Positions 36,112 through 40,635 of a stretch of 40,635 bases of DNA are shown here, piece after piece. Source of the DNA: Pseudomonas citronellolis (GTDB lineage: Bacteria; Pseudomonadota; Gammaproteobacteria; Pseudomonadales; Pseudomonadaceae); NCBI RefSeq assembly GCF_029335315.1, contig NZ_JARJLT010000216.1, positions 1-40,635 on the forward strand, read 5' to 3'. Position 1 is the first letter of the stretch; each line of letters begins with the position of its first letter. Under the pieces are notes generated by a model. That model saw only the letters and a program-made list of their open reading frames with translations, made no database searches and was not told the origin of the DNA. The translations under genes and the position numbers were made by a program.

Positions 36112-37925
36112 ATGATGATCGCTCGACTGCGTCCGCTTTCCGCACTGTGCCTGGCCACCCTGCTGGCCGCCTGCGCCAGCTCGCCCTCTTCCAACCTCGG
36201 CGAACTGCCGCGCACGCCGAACGCCAGCATCGAGCAACTGCTGCAGCAGGCCGCCACCGCCAAGCCCGACGAAGCCGTGCTGCTGAAGCTCTCGGCCGCC
36301 GACCTGGCCTACCAGCAGAAGGACCTGGCCCGCGCCGCGCAGATCCTCGAGCAGGTGCCGATGGACAGCCTGAAGCCCGCGCAGCAGATCTTCGCCAGCA
36401 CCCTGGACGCACAGATCGCCCTGGGCCGCAACAAGCCCAAGGCCGCGCTCAAGGCCTTCGAGCACCCGAGCTTCAGCCACCTGGGCGAACTGCCGGTGGA
36501 ACAGCAGGCGCGCAGCGGCCTGGTCAAGGCCCAGGCCCTGGCCGCCGATGGCCAGGCCCTGGCCGCCGCCCGCGAACGCGTGTTCGTCGACCCGCTGCTC
36601 AACGCCGACGCCAGCAAGGCCAACCACGAGGCGATCTGGGGCCTGGTCTCCAGCCTGCCGGTCGAGCAACTGCAGCCCACCCCGAACGAAGGCGACCTGA
36701 ACGGCTGGCTGGAGCTGGCCAGCGTAGTGAAGAGCGCCTCCACCCTGCAGGAACAGCAGGCCAACATCGACAACTGGCGCAAGCAGAACCCGCAGCACCC
36801 GGCGGCCAAGCAACTGCCCGACGCCCTGGAAAAACTCAAGTCGCTGGCTGCCCAGCCGCTGAACAAGATCGGCCTGCTGCTGCCCCAGCAGGGCCAACTG
36901 GCCGGCGTCGCCCGCGCCCTGCAGGACGGCTTCATGGCCGCCTACTACCAGGCCCAGCAGAGCGGCGGCCAGCAGCCGGCGATCCAGCTCTACGACAGCA
37001 GCCAGGTGCGCTCGCTGGACGACTTCTACCGCCAGGCCCAGGCCGACGGCGTGCAACTGGTGGTCGGCCCGCTGGAGAAACCGCTGGTCAAGCAGCTCGG
37101 CGACCGCCCGCAACTGCCCATCACCACCCTGGCGCTGAACTACACCGACGCCGCCCAGGCCGGCCCGGCACAGCTGTTCCAGTTCGGCCTGTCGGCCGAG
37201 GACGAAGCCCGCGAAGTGGCGCGCAAGGCCTGGGACGACGGCATGCGCCGCGCCGTGGCCCTGGTGCCGCGCGGCGACTGGGGCGACCGCGTGCTCGCGG
37301 CCTTCAGCCGTGACTGGCAGGCCCGCGGCGGCACCCTGATCGCCGCCGAGCACGTCGACCAGCCGGTGGAGCTGGCCCAGCAGATCGCCGATCTGCTCCA
37401 GCTGCGCCAGAGCGAAGGCCGCGCCAAGAAGCTGCAGGGCGTGCTCGACAGCAACGTCGACACCCAGCCGTCGCGCCGCCAGGACATCGACTTCATCTTC
37501 CTCGCCTCGACTCCGCAGCAGGCGCGCCAGATCAAGCCGACCCTGGCCTTCCAGTACGCCGGCGACCTGCCGGTCTACGCCACCTCCAACCTCTACACCG
37601 GGCAGAGCAACCCGGCGCAGGACCAGGATCTCAACGGCATCCGCTTCTGCGAGACGCCCTGGCTGCTGCAGACCGGCAACCCGCTGCGCCAGCAGGTCGT
37701 GGCCCAGTGGCCACAGGCCGCCAGCAGCCTCGGCCGCCTCTACGCCATGGGTGCCGACGCCTACCGCCTGGCCCCGCGCCTGCCGGAACTCAAGGCGCTG
37801 CCGGGCATGCAACTCGACGGCCTGACCGGCAACCTCAGCCTGGCGCCCAACCAACGCATCCAGCGCCAGCTGCCCTGGGCGGAATTCCGCAACGGCCAGG
37901 TGCAACCGCTGGAGAACGGCGGCAA

Positions 37926-37929
<4 letters not shown>
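36112..37929 (+). CDS. lpoA: Outer-membrane lipoprotein LpoA, activator of class A PBP
   Basis: The 605-residue lipoprotein has a type II signal with lipobox LAAC (Cys21). The mature N-terminal part (about 30-245) is helical and Ala/Gln-rich, matching the TPR-like domain. From about KIGLLLPQQGQLAGVARALQDGFMAAYY (residue 255 on) it is a periplasmic-binding-protein-like fold, with GPLEKPLVKQL and IDFIFLASTPQQARQIKPTLAFQY. LpoA reaches through the periplasm to activate PBP1a. It is shorter than E. coli LpoA (678 residues). ATG occurs twice at the start (36112 and 36115). Its stop overlaps the yraN start by 4 bp (TTGA), beginning an operon lpoA-yraN-diaA-dolP with E. coli gene order. Confidence 0.93.
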
Positions 37930-39503
<1,574 letters not shown>

Positions 39504-39521
39504 GGTTTTCGCAGTCGATAA

Positions 39522-39549
39522 AAAAGGCGATCCTCGGATCGCCTTTTTC
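39522..39549. terminator. Bidirectional terminator between dolP and sspB
   Basis: A-run plus GGCGATCC (39527-39534), a 2-nt apex and GGATCGCC (39537-39544) followed by TTTTT. It serves the converging dolP and sspB transcripts. Confidence 0.92.
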
Positions 39550-39570
39550 TTTGCCTGAACGCCTGAGGGG

Positions 39571-39981
39571 TTACTTGACCACCTTCAGGCTGGGCCGGCC
39601 GCTGGGGCGCGGCGGCTCGTCGGTCGGGCCACCGTCATCCTGCAGCTCTTCGTCGTCCGCCGGCACCGGCGGCTCCAGGTCGAAGACCATGCCCTGGCCA
39701 TTCTCCCGCGCGTAGACCGCCATCACCGCCTGGGACGGGATGTACAGGTTCTGCGCGACACCACCGAAGCGCCCTTCGAAGCTCACCGCCTCGTTGTCCA
39801 TCTGCAGGTGGCGCACCGCGGTGGGCGACACGTTGAGGACGATCTGGCCGTCGCTGGCGTAGCCCGGCGGCACCCTCACCCCGGGGAACTCGGCGTTCAC
39901 CAGGATATGCGGCGTACAGCCGTTGTCGACGATCCACTCATAGAGGGCTCGCACGAGGTAGGGTCGACTGGAGTTCATCAT
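39571..39981 (-). CDS. sspB: ClpXP adaptor SspB
   Basis: The 136-residue protein starts MMNSSRPYLVRALYEWIVDN. Its N-terminal domain (about 4-110) binds ssrA-tagged substrates, with TPHILVNAEFPGVRVP and IVLNVSPTAVRHLQMDNEAVSFEGRFGG. A flexible acidic/Pro-rich linker (about 108-127) leads to the C-terminal GRPSLKVVK, which matches the ClpX-docking tail (E. coli RPALRVVK). It delivers ssrA-tagged polypeptides from stalled ribosomes to ClpXP. The ATG at 39981 has AAGGAA 5 nt upstream, overlapping the sspA stop; ATG at 39978 or TTG at 39984 are alternatives. It is coupled to sspA (8-bp gap). Confidence 0.95.
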   Translation of the reverse strand: MMNSSRPYLVRALYEWIVDNGCTPHILVNAEFPGVRVPPGYASDGQIVLNVSPTAVRHLQMDNEAVSFEGRFGGVAQNLYIPSQAVMAVYARENGQGMVFDLEPPVPADDEELQDDGGPTDEPPRPSGRPSLKVVK

Positions 39982-39989
39982 CAATTTCC

Positions 39990-40607
39990 TTAACGCACAT
40001 CACGTTCGATGGTGGACAGACTAGCCTGGAAGCTGTCGCGGGCGAACTGCCGCTCCATGTAGTCGAGCAGCGGCTTGGCCTGGCGCGGCAGCTCTATGCC
40101 CAGTTGGGGCAGGCGCCAGAGGATCGGCAGCAGGCAGCAGTCGACCAGGCTCAGTTCGTCGCTGAGGAAGTACGGCTTCTCGGCGAACAACGGCGACACC
40201 CCCGTTAGACTCTCACGCAACTCCTTGCGCGCCAAGGCGCGAGCGGCATCCTTCTGACGATCGTCGAGGATACGGTCGACCAGGCTGCACCAGTCGCGCT
40301 GGATACGGTGCATCAGCAGGCGGGTGTTGGCCCGCGCCACCGGATAGACCGGCATCAGCGGCGGGTGCGGATAGCGCTCGTCGAGGTACTCCATGATCAC
40401 CGTCGACTCGTACAGCGCCAGGTCGCGGTCGACCAGGGTCGGCACGCTGGCGTAGGGGTTCACTTCGGCCAGTTTCGGCGGGTAGTGCCCGGCCTTCACC
40501 TCGACCACGTCGACCTGGACGTTCTTCTCCGCCAGCACCAGGCGCACGCGATGGCAGTAGTGATCGGCAGGGTCGGAGTAGCAGGTGAGTTTATTGACTG
40601 CGGCCAT
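39990..40607 (-). CDS. sspA: Stringent starvation protein A SspA
   Basis: The 205-residue protein has a GST fold. Its N-terminal thioredoxin-like domain is seen in [21 protein letters not shown] (8-28) and [35 protein letters not shown] (about 50-84). The C-terminal helical domain contains [22 protein letters not shown]. SspA binds RNA polymerase with sigma70 and alters transcription in stationary phase, stress and virulence; it has no GST activity in E. coli. GAGGAGG lies about 7 nt upstream of the ATG at 40607. Only 28 bp of upstream sequence are in the window, so its promoter (or an upstream operon) is not visible. Confidence 0.96.
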   Translation of the reverse strand: MAAVNKLTCYSDPADHYCHRVRLVLAEKNVQVDVVEVKAGHYPPKLAEVNPYASVPTLVDRDLALYESTVIMEYLDERYPHPPLMPVYPVARANTRLLMHRIQRDWCSLVDRILDDRQKDAARALARKELRESLTGVSPLFAEKPYFLSDELSLVDCCLLPILWRLPQLGIELPRQAKPLLDYMERQFARDSFQASLSTIERDVR

Positions 40608-40635
40608 GCCGGGCCTCCTCGCAACAGCATTTTCG

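Overview
The window is a core-chromosome segment of a high-GC gammaproteobacterium, almost certainly a Pseudomonas. The basis is gene content and order (ampG, mscS-type, yajQ, receiver/degenerate GGDEF, panE-like, histidine kinase, adenosyltransferase, nudix-ThiE fusion, GST, argJ, secA, dciA, lpxC, ftsZ-ftsA-ftsQ-ddlB-murC-murG-ftsW-murD-mraY-murF-murE-ftsI-ftsL-rsmH-mraZ, rnpB, rsmI, lpoA-yraN-diaA-dolP, sspB-sspA), together with close agreement of several proteins with remembered P. aeruginosa lengths and active-site numbering. Species cannot be fixed from sequence alone. I see no prophage, insertion sequence, CRISPR array, tRNA or other accessory island.

Layout. Positions 1-3676 hold a minus-strand DUF481 outer-membrane protein gene, a divergent alkyltransferase-like DNA repair gene and ampG (muropeptide permease), followed by REP palindromes and a two-way terminator. 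Positions 3690-5136 (minus) hold an MscS-type channel and yajQ. Positions 5192-9886 (plus) form a likely operon from a good sigma70-type promoter: receiver/degenerate GGDEF protein, ketopantoate-reductase family protein, membrane histidine kinase and PduO-type cobalamin adenosyltransferase. A REP palindrome separates it from the minus-strand set secA, argJ, GST and nudix-ThiE (9962-15740). A 304-bp gap divides secA from the divergent dciA.

Positions 16673-34420 (minus) carry lpxC and the complete division and cell wall (dcw) cluster, transcribed mraZ to lpxC. The genes from mraZ to ddlB are tightly packed, with many overlapping stop and start codons. The cluster makes the lipid II precursor (MurE, MurF, MraY, MurD, MurG, MurC, Ddl), the divisome (FtsL, FtsI, FtsW, FtsQ, FtsA, FtsZ) and the first committed step of lipid A synthesis (LpxC). 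Its promoter carries four 10-bp-phased MraZ boxes.

Positions 34618-40607 hold rnpB (minus) with promoter and terminator, rsmI (minus), the divergent lpoA-yraN-diaA-dolP operon (plus), a two-way terminator, and sspA-sspB (minus). Cell envelope assembly dominates the window: AmpG recycling, dcw, LpxC, LpoA, DolP and SecA all serve it.

I did not find a convincing previously undescribed system. The points most worth a second look are a terminator-like hairpin in the DUF481 leader that also contains its best candidate promoter, a likely two-component pair interrupted by a metabolic gene, the nudix-ThiE fusion with a degraded ThiE site, an apparently missing M23 peptidase gene between secA and dciA, and several unexplained intergenic palindromes.
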